Made by a program: the position numbers and the translations under genes
Origin: Paenibacillus humicus NBRC 102415
GTDB taxonomy: Bacteria; Bacillota; Bacilli; Paenibacillales; Paenibacillaceae
Reading direction: 5' to 3'
Assembly: GCF_004000905.1 (NCBI RefSeq)
Contig: NZ_BIMD01000013.1
Span: forward strand, 1-64,000
Length of the DNA: 64,000 bases
Shown here: one piece after another, positions 7,482 to 17,000 of the stretch
How positions within the stretch are numbered: position 1 is the first letter of the stretch
Layout of the letters: every line of letters begins with the position of its first letter
Notes under the pieces: model-generated
Seen by the model: the letters and a program-made list of their open reading frames with translations, nothing else
Databases searched by the model: none
What the model was told of the DNA's origin: nothing

Positions 7482-9143
7482 ATGTCATTGGATACTTGGA
7501 AGCAGCTTGGAATTGAAGAAGCCGCAGCCGGCAAGCTGGCGGAGAACGGCATCGGGGAGCCGACCCCTATACAGGCGAAGGCCATCCCTCTCCTGCTGGA
7601 AGGCAGGGATGTGTCGGCCGGATCGCAGACGGGAACGGGCAAAACTCTCGCCTACATGCTGCCGCTGCTGCAGCGGATCGATTCGGCGAGCAAGTCGGTG
7701 CAGGCCGTCATCCTTTCCCCTACCCAGGAGCTTGCGATGCAGATCGTGCGTGTGGCGGAAATGTACGGCGAGGCCTATGGAGTCCGCGTGCAGCAGCTGA
7801 TCGGGGGAGCCGCGGTCAAAAGGCAGATCGAGAAGCTGAAGCTGAATCCGCAGCTTGTCATCGGAACGCCTGGGCGCATCCATGAGCTGCTGAAGCTGAG
7901 AAAGCTCAAGATGTCCGAAACCCGGACGATCATCGTCGACGAGGCGGACCAGGTTTTCGGGCTCGGTTCGACGAGCGAGGTGGAGACCATTTTGTGGGCG
8001 GCGCCCAAAGACAAACAGGTCGCTTTCTTCTCCGCCACCTATCCGCAGGTTCTGAAGACGCTGGAGAAGCGGTGGATGAAAAATCCGGAGCGCGTCGACA
8101 TCGAGCCTGCCCAGCGCGTATCCGGCACGATCGAGCATGCGTTCATCGGCTGCGAATGGCGCGACCGCCTGGATACGGCCCGCAAGCTCATCCGGCTGCT
8201 CAACCCCGCCTCGGCGCTGCTGTTCATCAACGATACGGACCAGATCGCCAACTATGAGGCCAAGCTGTCCTATGAAGGCTTCAATGTCGAGACGCTGTAC
8301 GGCGATGCCAACAAGCAGCGCCGCGCCGCTACGCTGGCGAGATTCCGCGAAGGGCGCTGCCAGCTGCTGCTGGCCACGGATGTCGCGGCGAGGGGGCTTG
8401 ATATTCCCGGACTTCCGCTCGTCATCAATCTCGAGCCTCCTGCAGACGCGGATCAGTATGTCCACCGCTCCGGCCGTACGGGCCGGATGGGCCGGGAAGG
8501 CCGGGTGTTCACGATCGCGGCGCCGGGCGAACGTTATCTGATCGACAAGTACAAGCGCAAGCTGGATGTCGATATTCCGGAGCTGGCCATGTACAAGGGC
8601 AAGCTGGTCGATCCGGCGGATGTCCGCCGCAGGCCGTCTCCTGCGAGAGAAGGTGCGGCTCCATCGCAGAAGGCCGGCACGACACCGTCGAGAGGAGCTG
8701 CGGCTTCATCGCAGAGGGCCGGCACGACACCGTCGCGGACGCCGCTGCTGGATCAGCTGTCGGGATCCGGTTCCGGCCAGAAGCGGCGTGCTCCGCTGGA
8801 GTCTCCTCCCGCTCAGGAGCAATCTACTCCGCTGCAGTCCCGCCCCGTACAAGAGGCGGGATCCGCACGGGGCTTCACTGCAGGGCAAAAGCCGGCATCA
8901 GCCGCCAAGGCTGCCGTCTCCGGAGTCCGGGCAGCGGGCAGCCGGAGCAAGGCGCCGGATTCTGCCGGCGGAGAGCCGGCAGAGTCGGACCGCAGGCGCG
9001 AGGCGCAGCCTGCCGCGGGAGGCGTCAAGCCGAAGGCGGCGGCATCTTCGGGGCCGGCAGCCAAGGCGCGGAAAGCCAAGGCGGACAAGAACAAAGGGGC
9101 CCCGAAATGGCTGAAAGCCAAGCGGGACCAGCCCGATCAATAA
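7482..9143 (+). CDS. DEAD-box ATP-dependent RNA helicase
   Basis: A 553-residue DEAD-box helicase that unwinds or remodels RNA. Visible motifs are the Q motif (GEPTPIQAKAIP), motif I GSQTGTGKT (about residues 47-55), PTQELA, GG, TPGRI, DEAD (IIVDEADQVF), SAT (FSATYP), ARGLDIP and HRSGRTGRMGR. After residue 380 a low-complexity tail of about 170 residues rich in Ala, Pro, Ser, Arg and Lys ends KAKADKNKGAPKWLKAKRD and is likely an RNA-binding extension. The tail carries an internal duplication at DNA level (8648-8737). RBS AAGGAG supports the start. Confidence 0.9.
   Translation: MSLDTWKQLGIEEAAAGKLAENGIGEPTPIQAKAIPLLLEGRDVSAGSQTGTGKTLAYMLPLLQRIDSASKSVQAVILSPTQELAMQIVRVAEMYGEAYGVRVQQLIGGAAVKRQIEKLKLNPQLVIGTPGRIHELLKLRKLKMSETRTIIVDEADQVFGLGSTSEVETILWAAPKDKQVAFFSATYPQVLKTLEKRWMKNPERVDIEPAQRVSGTIEHAFIGCEWRDRLDTARKLIRLLNPASALLFINDTDQIANYEAKLSYEGFNVETLYGDANKQRRAATLARFREGRCQLLLATDVAARGLDIPGLPLVINLEPPADADQYVHRSGRTGRMGREGRVFTIAAPGERYLIDKYKRKLDVDIPELAMYKGKLVDPADVRRRPSPAREGAAPSQKAGTTPSRGAAASSQRAGTTPSRTPLLDQLSGSGSGQKRRAPLESPPAQEQSTPLQSRPVQEAGSARGFTAGQKPASAAKAAVSGVRAAGSRSKAPDSAGGEPAESDRRREAQPAAGGVKPKAAASSGPAAKARKAKADKNKGAPKWLKAKRDQPDQ
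8648..8737 (+). repeat. About 45-bp tandem duplication in the helicase tail
   Basis: Two adjacent copies share CATCGCAGA-GGCCGGCACGACACCGTCG with few differences. They encode two similar 15-residue blocks, SQKAGTTPS and SQRAGTTPS. Confidence 0.7.
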
Positions 9144-9185
9144 CGACTCCGGCGTTGCAAGCCGGGATTTCCAGCTTTCAGGCAG

Positions 9186-9237
9186 ACAGGCTTTCGCAGC
9201 GTAGGATGCGGAAGCCTGTTCCTGCACATTCTGCAGG
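9186..9237 (+). other. Two consecutive hairpins upstream of ecsA
   Basis: ACAGGCTTTCGCA pairs with TGCGGAAGCCTGT (13 bp, one G-U). CCTGCA then pairs with TGCAGG around CATTC. No T-run follows either stem. They could be a processed 3' end of the helicase mRNA or a structured ecsA leader; the function is not known. Confidence 0.4.
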
Positions 9238-9254
9238 CACGGGAGGAAACGATA

Positions 9255-10031
9255 GTGGCAGAAGCATTCGCAGAGGAAAATGTGCTGCAGGTCAGTCATC
9301 TTGTAGGAGGCTACAGTCCGCGCAGGCCGGTCTTGCATGATCTGGATTTTACGGTCAGGCGAGGGGAGATGATGGGGCTGATCGGCCTCAACGGAGCCGG
9401 CAAAAGCACGGCAGTCAAGCATATTCTGGGCTTGATGGCGCCGCAGCAGGGAGAGGTCCGGATCCGCGGCGTCAAGCTGGAGGAGCAGCCGGAACGCTAT
9501 CGGGGAGCATTCGCCTATGTACCGGAATCGCCGGTGCTTTTCGAGGAGCTCACTGTGGAAGAGCATCTGCGGATGACGGCGATGGCTTACGGCTTGCAGG
9601 AGGAGGATTACCGGGAAAGATCGGAGAAGCTGATCGCGGAATTCCGAATGGGTCCCAAGCGCGGCTCGCGGGCTGCGCATCTGTCGAAAGGAATGAAGCA
9701 GAAGGTCATGCTCATGAACGCTCTGCTGGCCCGGCCGGATCTGTACATCATCGACGAGCCGTTTCTCGGCCTCGATCCGCTCGGCATCCGCTCGCTGCTG
9801 GAGCGGCTTGTGGAAGAGAGGGAGCGCGGAGCGGCCATCCTCATGAGCACGCATATCCTCTCGACGGTCGAGGCTTACTGCGACCGCTTCATGATCCTGC
9901 ACCAAGGGCGGGTCAAGGAGCTCGGGACGCTGGCGCAGGTCAGAAGCTCGCGCGGAGCCGAAGGACAATCGCTGGAGAGCATCTTCTACGGCATCGTGGA
10001 GGAGAGTGACGCCGATGGGCGAAACGCTTGA
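9255..10031 (+). CDS. ecsA: ABC transporter ATP-binding protein EcsA
   Basis: A 258-residue ATPase closely resembling Bacillus EcsA. Walker A GLNGAGKST, the signature LSKGMKQK, Walker B LYIIDEP, the H-loop STHIL and the family-specific stretch FAYVPESPVLFEELTVEEH are all present. EcsAB is an exporter whose loss in Bacillus affects secretion, regulated intramembrane proteolysis by RasP and sporulation. The GTG start follows GGGAGGAAACGATA. It overlaps ecsB by 17 bases. Confidence 0.93.
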   Translation: MAEAFAEENVLQVSHLVGGYSPRRPVLHDLDFTVRRGEMMGLIGLNGAGKSTAVKHILGLMAPQQGEVRIRGVKLEEQPERYRGAFAYVPESPVLFEELTVEEHLRMTAMAYGLQEEDYRERSEKLIAEFRMGPKRGSRAAHLSKGMKQKVMLMNALLARPDLYIIDEPFLGLDPLGIRSLLERLVEERERGAAILMSTHILSTVEAYCDRFMILHQGRVKELGTLAQVRSSRGAEGQSLESIFYGIVEESDADGRNA

Positions 10032-11274
10032 AGCGATCTGGAAAAAGAGGGCTTCCGCCTTTTACCGCAACTCCATGCCCTATGTCGGCTATATGCTCCG
10101 GAGCGGCGTTCCGCTCGTCCTTTTCCTTCTCCTCATCGTAAGCGCCGTCTACTATACGGAATTCATCAAGCAGGTGCCGGCCGACTTTCCCGCCGTCGCC
10201 GCAGGCGCTGTGCTGCTGACGCCGGTTGTCGCCTGGAGCCCTTTGCGGACTTGGCTGCAGCCTGCCGATATCGTCTTTCTCATGCCTAGGGAAGCGCATA
10301 TGGACGCTTATATCCGGAGATCGTTCCGCCATAATCTTCCGGGAGGGCTTGCGCTTGCCGGCATTGTCCTGCTGCTGTTCTGGCCGGTGCGGACAGGGGC
10401 GGCCGAATCGGCCGACGCCTGGAAGCCCGATCTTTGGATCACGCTTGCCGCCGTGCTGGTCATGAAGGCGGCCAACAGCCTGTCTGCCTGGCGGGAAAGG
10501 CAGGCGGCCTGGCCGTCGGCCCGCTGGGCGCTGCGGCTGCTGCGCTGGTTTCTGACCGCTTGGGCGGCCGCCGCCTGGCTCGCCTTCCTTCCTTGGAAGG
10601 CCGCGGCCTTCACGGCTGTCTCCGGAGCTCTCTGGTGGGCGGCTTCTCGGCTGGCGGCCCGCCAGAGATTCCCATGGGAAACGCTGATTCGCGAGGAAGG
10701 CCGGACGATGATCCGCTATTACCGGTTTTTCGGCTGGTTCACGGATGTGCCTGCGCTCGGCTCGGCGGTCAGCTCCCGGCCTTATCTGAGCTGGCTGTCC
10801 AAGCTCGTGCCGCTGCGCAGACAGAGCACCTATACGTACTTGTACAGTCTCAGCATGGCCCGCACGGAGCTCGGTGGCATGCTGCTGCGCCTGACGCTGC
10901 TCGGCATGCTGTGCTGCTACTGGCTTGGCGAAGCCGCCTGGCTAGGTGGCTGGGGAACGGCTGCCGCGCAGCTGCTGTTCCTGCTGATCGCCGGCCTTCA
11001 GACCTCTTCTCTCGGTTCGTGGCATCAATACACGGTATGGCGCCATGTGTATCCTCTGCCGGAGAAGCAGCGTCTGCACTCGCTTATCCAAGTGGACAGG
11101 CTCGCGCTGCTGATCATCCTGCTGCTGCTCTGGCTCGCCGGCAGCCTGCCTCTGCTGCTGCAGGGCAAGCCGCTGGCCGCAGCAGCGGCCGCCGCTGCCG
11201 GGGCCGGGTACATCCTGCTGCTGCGTCCCCGCCGGCTGACGAAGCGTGTGCTTGCAGACGATGGCGACGATTGA
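10015..11274 (+). CDS. ecsB: ABC transporter permease EcsB
   Basis: A 419-residue polytopic membrane protein. Hydrophobic segments occur near residues 30-50, 60-80, 105-125, 140-155, 180-220, 290-345 and 360-405. The position directly after ecsA, the length and MPYVGYMLRSGVPLVLFLLL match EcsB. The ATG at 10015 follows GGAGGAG with good spacing; an in-frame GTG at 10006 is less likely. No ecsC follows. Confidence 0.88.
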   Translation: MGETLEAIWKKRASAFYRNSMPYVGYMLRSGVPLVLFLLLIVSAVYYTEFIKQVPADFPAVAAGAVLLTPVVAWSPLRTWLQPADIVFLMPREAHMDAYIRRSFRHNLPGGLALAGIVLLLFWPVRTGAAESADAWKPDLWITLAAVLVMKAANSLSAWRERQAAWPSARWALRLLRWFLTAWAAAAWLAFLPWKAAAFTAVSGALWWAASRLAARQRFPWETLIREEGRTMIRYYRFFGWFTDVPALGSAVSSRPYLSWLSKLVPLRRQSTYTYLYSLSMARTELGGMLLRLTLLGMLCCYWLGEAAWLGGWGTAAAQLLFLLIAGLQTSSLGSWHQYTVWRHVYPLPEKQRLHSLIQVDRLALLIILLLLWLAGSLPLLLQGKPLAAAAAAAAGAGYILLLRPRRLTKRVLADDGDD

Positions 11275-11280
11275 CCTCCA

Positions 11281-11313
11281 GCCGCATTCCGTCCATCCGG
11301 AATGCGGCTTTTT
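11281..11313 (+). terminator. Terminator of the ecsAB operon
   Basis: GCCGCATTCC and GGAATGCGGC form a perfect 10-bp stem followed by TTTTT, seven bases after the ecsB stop. Confidence 0.9.
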
Positions 11314-11353
11314 CGTCTCGCGGAAGGCTCGCCGCGATCATGCCGGGAACTAC

Positions 11354-11404
11354 AAAAAAAAAACAGGCATGCCGGACCATCTCGAGATGGCTTGGCATGC
11401 CTGT
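11354..11404 (-). terminator. Terminator of the aminotransferase gene
   Basis: ACAGGCATGCC and GGCATGCCTGT form an 11-bp stem, with a further palindrome CCATCTCGAGATGG in the loop. On the minus strand ten T residues follow. Confidence 0.9.
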
Positions 11405-11407
11405 TTC

Positions 11408-12715
11408 TTATTGGAATCCGTTCGTCTTCAAGTCGCGTACCGCCTGATGAATCAGGTTGAACAGCTCCTCAAGGCTGGACTCCTCGGTGCAGCTGAATGC
11501 AACCCTCAGATCGGTCTCTCCGAGAGCGATCGTGCCGACTCCGTATTCGTCCAGGAGACGCTGGCGCACCTCTTCCGCACCGACGCCGATGAGGCGCAGG
11601 CACATGAAATAGCCGGAATTGAACGGATAATACGTCCAGTCGCCGTCGTAGCGGCCGCTGTCCAGCAGCTGCTTGACGCGGTTGGCGCGTCCCTTCATAA
11701 TGGCGTATTTCTCCGCTCTCTGGGCTTCGAAATCAGGGGAGCGCAGAGCACGGAGCACAAAGGTCTGCGACGGATGCGGGCCGCTGGAGATCGTCGCGCG
11801 GATGATGCCCATCGTCTTCTGCTCCAGCGCGGCCAGAACCTCGGGGGAATCCGAGGCGTAGGTGATGAAGCCCACCCGGAATCCCCAGACGTATTCTTCC
11901 TTGGTGGCGCCGTCCACCTTGACGGGCAGGATGCGCTCATGGATTCCGGCGAGGCTGCCGAACAGCGATTCATGGACGGAATCCTCGAAGAACAGGCCGA
12001 AGTAGGCGTCGTCCGTGACGGCAACGACGAGGATGCCTTCGTCGGCGGCCGCCTTGAGGGCGGCGACGATTTCCCGGCATTCATCCGGGCCGGGAGTGTA
12101 GCCGGTCGGATTGTTCGGGAAGTTCAGGATGACGATCGCCTTGCCTTTGTCCCGCTGGGCGAGCAGCGCCTCGCGCAGGCCGTCGGCATTGAAGCGTCCT
12201 TCGGCGGTGTAGAGCGGGTATTCCACGATTTCGGCTCCGCGGCGGATGCCGAAGGTGAGCTCGTAGTTCTCCCAGTTTTTATCCGGTATGATGACCGCGT
12301 CCCCGGCATCGGCGAACAGATCGGCCACGATGCTCAGGCCATGAGTGAGAGCGTTGGTCGCGACGGGATTGCCGAACGGCTTGGAGGCGAGGGACGGATT
12401 GTCCTTGATCATCTTCTCGCGCCATGCGGCCCGCAGCTCCGGCTTGCCGGCAGGAGGAGCGTATTCGTACAGATCCTTCGGCTCATAGGCCGACAGCGTT
12501 TCCTGGATAGCCTTCAGGTGCATCGGAGCTCCGCCTTCCGTGGCGATTCCGATCGTGGCGTTGAACTTCGTGGCTTTGGCCTTGGCCTCGGCGGACTGGC
12601 TGAGAATGCCTTCCTTCGGAAAATAAAGCTTGCGTCCCAGGCCTGACAACATGGCGTACACATGGGCATTGCCTTTTTCCAGCGCGGTGTTCAACTGCTG
12701 GGCAAGTGGATTCAT
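11408..12715 (-). CDS. PLP-dependent aminotransferase (class I/II)
   Basis: A 435-residue fold-type I aminotransferase. NFPNNPTGY holds the conserved Asn-Pro, VTDDAYFGLF the PLP-ring Asp and Tyr, and the Schiff-base Lys is in DGATKEEYVWGFRVGF (about residue 272). The C-terminal Arg for substrate carboxylate is in DLRVAFS. The family acts on amino acids such as aspartate, but the substrate is not decided by the sequence. The ATG at 12715 follows GGAAGGACGG. It is divergent from the araC-type gene. Confidence 0.85.
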   Translation of the reverse strand: MNPLAQQLNTALEKGNAHVYAMLSGLGRKLYFPKEGILSQSAEAKAKATKFNATIGIATEGGAPMHLKAIQETLSAYEPKDLYEYAPPAGKPELRAAWREKMIKDNPSLASKPFGNPVATNALTHGLSIVADLFADAGDAVIIPDKNWENYELTFGIRRGAEIVEYPLYTAEGRFNADGLREALLAQRDKGKAIVILNFPNNPTGYTPGPDECREIVAALKAAADEGILVVAVTDDAYFGLFFEDSVHESLFGSLAGIHERILPVKVDGATKEEYVWGFRVGFITYASDSPEVLAALEQKTMGIIRATISSGPHPSQTFVLRALRSPDFEAQRAEKYAIMKGRANRVKQLLDSGRYDGDWTYYPFNSGYFMCLRLIGVGAEEVRQRLLDEYGVGTIALGETDLRVAFSCTEESSLEELFNLIHQAVRDLKTNGFQ

Positions 12716-12876
12716 GATTCCGATTCCGTCCTTCCGGGGGTCGATGTGTCCGGGCCGCTTGAGGGTCCCGGCGGGGCTGATGCATCAACTGCTCGCTGCC
12801 TGCGCGACCGTCCCTGTTGCCGTCCCGAAGGGCCGCGAGTGGAATGCCGGTCATGCGCATGCTTTCTTCGGGTGCT

Positions 12877-12959
12877 ATTATATCATTATTTGCGCGGCGG
12901 AGGGAGGGTTCGGACATTTTTTATGAAGCTTGCGCGTCCCCTCGATGCTGGGGTATGAT
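12877..12959. promoter_or_regulatory. Divergent promoters between aminotransferase and araC genes
   Basis: On the minus strand a TATAAT (12877-12882) suits the aminotransferase gene, although its -35 is poor. On the plus strand TTGCGC (12930-12935), 18 bases and TATGAT (12954-12959) suit the AraC gene. The rest of the 335-base gap holds the leader hairpin described separately and no gene. Confidence 0.5.
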
Positions 12960-12975
12960 GGCGAAAAACAAGGCT

Positions 12976-13023
12976 GATTAGGTTGATCCGCGCCATGGCG
13001 GCGGTCTTTCCTTCAATCTAATC
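12976..13023 (+). promoter_or_regulatory. Large stem-loop in the araC leader
   Basis: GATTAGGTTGA (12976-12986) pairs with TCAATCTAATC (13013-13023), with one G-U, and encloses a second palindromic element CGCCATGGCG. It sits between promoter and ribosome site. Its role (operator or RNA structure) is unknown. Confidence 0.45.
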
Positions 13024-13050
13024 CCGCCGAAGAGGAGCATCCGAGGCCGA

Positions 13051-13836
13051 ATGCTGCAAGTACCGCCCTCATCGTTCAAGCTGTTGCCGTCATTCGCCAA
13101 GATCGTCTGCGAGCCGGGCTGGAAGTGGCCGCGCAGGGAGAAGCCGATGGCCAATTTCGACCTGTTTTATGTCTGGAGCGGAGAAGGGGAGCTTACGCTT
13201 AATGGAGAGCCCTATCCCGTCGGACCGGGAAGCTGCTTTCTGTTCCGCCCCGGAGACTACACCAGCGCCGTCCACAATCCGCAGCGGCCGCTTGTGCTGA
13301 CTTATATCCACTTTGCCATTGAAGGAGAACCGCTCGATATTCCGGCACGCTACCGCGAGCTGGAGGAGACGGTGGAATTCGAGAACATGCTCTCCCGTTA
13401 TGTCCGCCTCTTCCTGGTGAGGACCTTTGCAGCGGAGGAAGAAGCGCAGCTCATCCTGAAGCAGATGATGATCCACCTGCTGCGCGCGGACAGGCAGCCG
13501 GTCCTGGAGCGCAAGGCGAGCAACCAGCTGACGGAAGCGATCCAGGAAATCGCCAACTACATCCGCCAGAATCCGGGCATCTCCCATCGGGTGGAGGATC
13601 TGGCCGGACGAGCCGGCTTGTCTCCGCGGTATTTCTCGATCAAGTTCAAGGAAATCATCGGAACTCCGGTCCAGACGTACATGATCCGGACGCGCATCGA
13701 GCGGGCCCAGCATCTGCTCATGCACGGAGGGCTCAATGTGACGGAGGTCGCAGACGCGCTCGGTTACCGGGACATCTTTTTCTTCAGCAGGCAGTTCAAG
13801 CAGTACACGGGCAGGAGCCCGTCCGAGATCCGGTAG
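13051..13836 (+). CDS. AraC family transcriptional regulator
   Basis: A 261-residue regulator. The N-terminal half is a cupin-like sensing domain (FYVWSGEGELTLNGEPYPVG, then SCFLFRPGD). The C-terminal 100 residues contain two helix-turn-helix motifs: VEDLAGRAGLSPRYFSIKFK, and VTEVADALGYRDIFFFSRQF with the AraC signature GRSPSEIR. Such proteins usually sense a sugar-like ligand. It lies 177 bases ahead of the cyclic glucan synthase, but a terminator separates them. The target could be that gene or the divergent aminotransferase. RBS GAGGAGC. Confidence 0.88.
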   Translation: MLQVPPSSFKLLPSFAKIVCEPGWKWPRREKPMANFDLFYVWSGEGELTLNGEPYPVGPGSCFLFRPGDYTSAVHNPQRPLVLTYIHFAIEGEPLDIPARYRELEETVEFENMLSRYVRLFLVRTFAAEEEAQLILKQMMIHLLRADRQPVLERKASNQLTEAIQEIANYIRQNPGISHRVEDLAGRAGLSPRYFSIKFKEIIGTPVQTYMIRTRIERAQHLLMHGGLNVTEVADALGYRDIFFFSRQFKQYTGRSPSEIR

Positions 13837-13853
13837 CCGCCGGATCTTTTTTT
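13826..13853 (+). terminator. Terminator overlapping the end of the araC gene
   Basis: AGATCCGG and CCGGATCT pair around TAGCCG and are followed by TTTTTTT. The stem includes the last codons and the stop. Confidence 0.85.
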
Positions 13854-14012
13854 ATGGGGCTGCAGCGGTCCGGGAAGAAGGCAGGCGCAGGGGAATCGGA
13901 GGAGAAGGTCATAAAATACGGCCCCTTTGGGAATATTTAGTTGAGGTGGATAAGCGCATAGCGGAGCGTACTCCGGCGCGGACAGACTAAGCTAAGCGAC
14001 CCAGGGGGACTC

Positions 14013-17000
14013 ATGACGACTACGGAATCCTATATACAGGCAGCTAGACAGCTCGCCCTGACTCACGATACGGCTAGAGGAAGAAAGGCCTCCCGGCAAA
14101 GGAAGGCGCTTGCCGCACAGCTCAGGCAGCTGCAGGAATTCGCCGAGGAGCTGCGCGCGGACGACTGCGGCTGCTCGCAGCCTGCCGCCGAATGGCTGCT
14201 GGACCATTCGGAATTCATCGAGGAGCAGGGCTATCATGCTTCGATGGAGCTGAGGCACGGAGGACTTGCCGGCCTTCCTTATTTGAGGCGCTCGGGCCAT
14301 GCCCGGGTGGAAGCCGTCTGCGACGGGTATTTGGACGCTTCGGGAGGAAGCTACGACCGGAATTCGTTTGTCGCCTTCATCCAGGCTTATCAGGAGGTTG
14401 CCGTGCTTACGATCGCGGAGACGTGGTCGCTGCCGCTCGCTCTGAAGACATGCCTCTTCAGGCGTCTTGCGGAAGTGTTCAGGGAGGTGCGCCAGCGGCA
14501 TGATGCCTGCATGGGCGCGGAACGCATCCTGAAGCAGGCGCTGGCCGGCGGCAGAGGGCCGCAAGCGCTCCCTCTGGCGGAGGCGCTCGACAGAGCTGGA
14601 AGGGACATCATGCTCTCGGGAGCGGTCGTGGCCCATCTGACCTCGAGGCTGCGGGAATGGGCGGACGATTCCGAGGATGTGAGGCGCTGGCTGCTGCTGC
14701 GCCTGGACAACGGAACGGAAAGCCTGGCCAGGCTGAACGCTTACGAAGCGAGGCTTCAAGCCCGGTATCAAAGCGAGGCCGGACGTCTGATCGGCAGCCT
14801 GAGAGCGGCCGAGCGGACTTCCTGGGAGAAAGAGCTGGAAGATCTCAGCATGGCCGATGCGATGCTCAAAAGCGAAGCGGCGGGAACTTATTCTCTTATG
14901 GATGCGCAGAGCAGGGCGACGCTCCGGGCAGGCACGGCGCGGCTCGCGGCGCGGCTGGGGCTGCCGGAGAGCCTGGTCGCGTCCTGCGCGGTCCGGCTGG
15001 CGGACGCGGAGGCCGGGAAAGCCGGATGGCCTGCAGCGGACGGCGATGGACAGCCGGGAAGGGGCGGCCTGGAAGGCGGCGCGGCTCCTTTATCGGGGAA
15101 AAATGCTCCGGGTCTCGGCAGCAGGGCGGGACTCCGCAAGAAGGCTGAGGAGAAAGCCTATGTGGAGCTTCCCCTGCTCCCCCGGACCGCGTACGCCGCT
15201 TATTATCTGCTCGAGCCTCAAGGCAGGCGGCTGCTGCGCAGGGAGGCGTGCCGGACAGCGAAAGCCCGGAGATTGCCTGAAAACGGCTTGCTCCGGCATC
15301 GGACAAGCACATACCTCGCGCTGCTGGCGGTCCTGTTCGCGGCTGCCGCCGCCGTCCTTACGATCTGGGCGGGGGAAGCAGGCGGACTTCGTGCCGGAGG
15401 CTGGGTATCGGCCGCCTTGCTGCTTGCGTTTCCGGCCTCGGAATGGGCTGTCGTCCTGCTGCACGGGCTGATCGGAAAGGTCATGCCGACCAGGCCGCTG
15501 CTCCGATACGATTTTTCGACGGGAATTCCTCCGGGAGCGGATACGATGATTGTCGTTCCGGTCATCTGGTCAAGCATCGCCGAGGTGAAGGAGCTGGTCC
15601 ATCGGCTGGAGCTCCATTATCTGGCCAACCGGGATGCGCGCTTCCACTTTGCCTTGCTGGGCGACTATCCCGATGCGGGGAGCGAGCATACAGAGCTGGA
15701 CAAGGAGCTTGAGGAAGCCGGAGCGGAAGGAATCCGAAGGCTCAACCGGCACTATGGCGCGGAAGGGAGCACGTTCCACCTGCTCCAGCGGAAGCGGACC
15801 TGGAACGAGCGGGAAGGCGTCTGGATGGGCTGGGAGCGCAAGCGGGGCAAGGTCGTCGAGTTCGCGAGGCTGCTGGAGGGCGATCGGCAGACCGGATTCT
15901 CGCTGAGCGAATCCGATGCTTCCGTATTTCCGCGGATCGCTTATGTCATTACGCTCGATGCCGACACGCAGCTTCCCATCGGAAGCGCGCAGCGGATGGT
16001 CGGCACGATGCATCTTCCGTACAATCGGCCGCGCCTCAATGAGAAGGGCACGAGGGTGGAGGAAGGCTACGCGGTGCTGCAGCCGCGGATCGCGATCAGC
16101 AGGGAATCCGCCGCCAGCTCCCGCCTCGCTGCGCTCTGGGCAGGCAACCCCGGCATTGATCCGTATGCGTTCGCGGTGTCGGATCCTTACCAGGACGGTG
16201 TCGGCCAAGGCATTTTTACGGGAAAAGGAATATTCGATGCGCGGCTGTTCCGCCGGCTGCTGGCGGACCGGATTCCGGACAATGCCGTTCTCAGCCACGA
16301 TCTGCTGGAAGGCGGATTTCTGCGGAGCGGCCTGCTTTCCGACATCGAGCTTGTCGACGGGCATCCGAAGACGTTCCGCTCCTGGCAGCTGCGGCTGCAT
16401 CGCTGGGTCCGGGGAGACTGGCAGCTGCTGTGCTGGCTGAAGCCCAAGGTGCGCGACTGCTCCGGCACGCCGCGGCCCGTCGATCTCAGCGCGATCACCC
16501 GCTGGCAGATCGTCGACAATCTCAGGCGGAGCCTGCTTCCGCCCGCGCTTTACCTGCTTCTCGTCATCGGGCTGCTGCTGCCTCCCGGAGCCAGATGGAC
16601 GCTGCTGGCAGCGGCTGTTCTCACGGCCTGCCTGCCGCTGCTTCAAGCTCTCGCCGCTCCGGGCTACCTGGTGCGCCATCCGGGACAGCTGAAGGCCGCC
16701 GTCCTGCAAGCCAGCCTTTCGGTGCTGCTGCTGTCCTATCAGGCGGCCATGATGGCCGATGCCGTCTTGCGGACCCTTTACCGGCTGAACGTATCCCGCA
16801 AGAGGCTTCTGGAATGGACGAGCGCGGCAGAGACGGACAGGAACAGCGGCGGGAAGCTGATCGCGTTCCGGGTTCCGGGAACCGTGCTGGCCTTGCTTTT
16901 GCCCGTTGTCGGCTGGCTGTCCGGCGCAGCGGCCGGATGGCAGGCTGCCGCCATTCTGGCCGCTGCGGCCTGGCTGGCTGCTCCGCTGCTGGTCGTCTGG

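Noticed and set aside
9107-9340. Small gene between the helicase and ecsA
   Set aside because: It overlaps both neighbours in another frame, has no ribosome site and covers the two hairpins.
13854-14012. Riboswitch ahead of ndvB
   Set aside because: The leader has GC-rich short repeats, but I could not match any known aptamer core such as c-di-GMP or ydaO.
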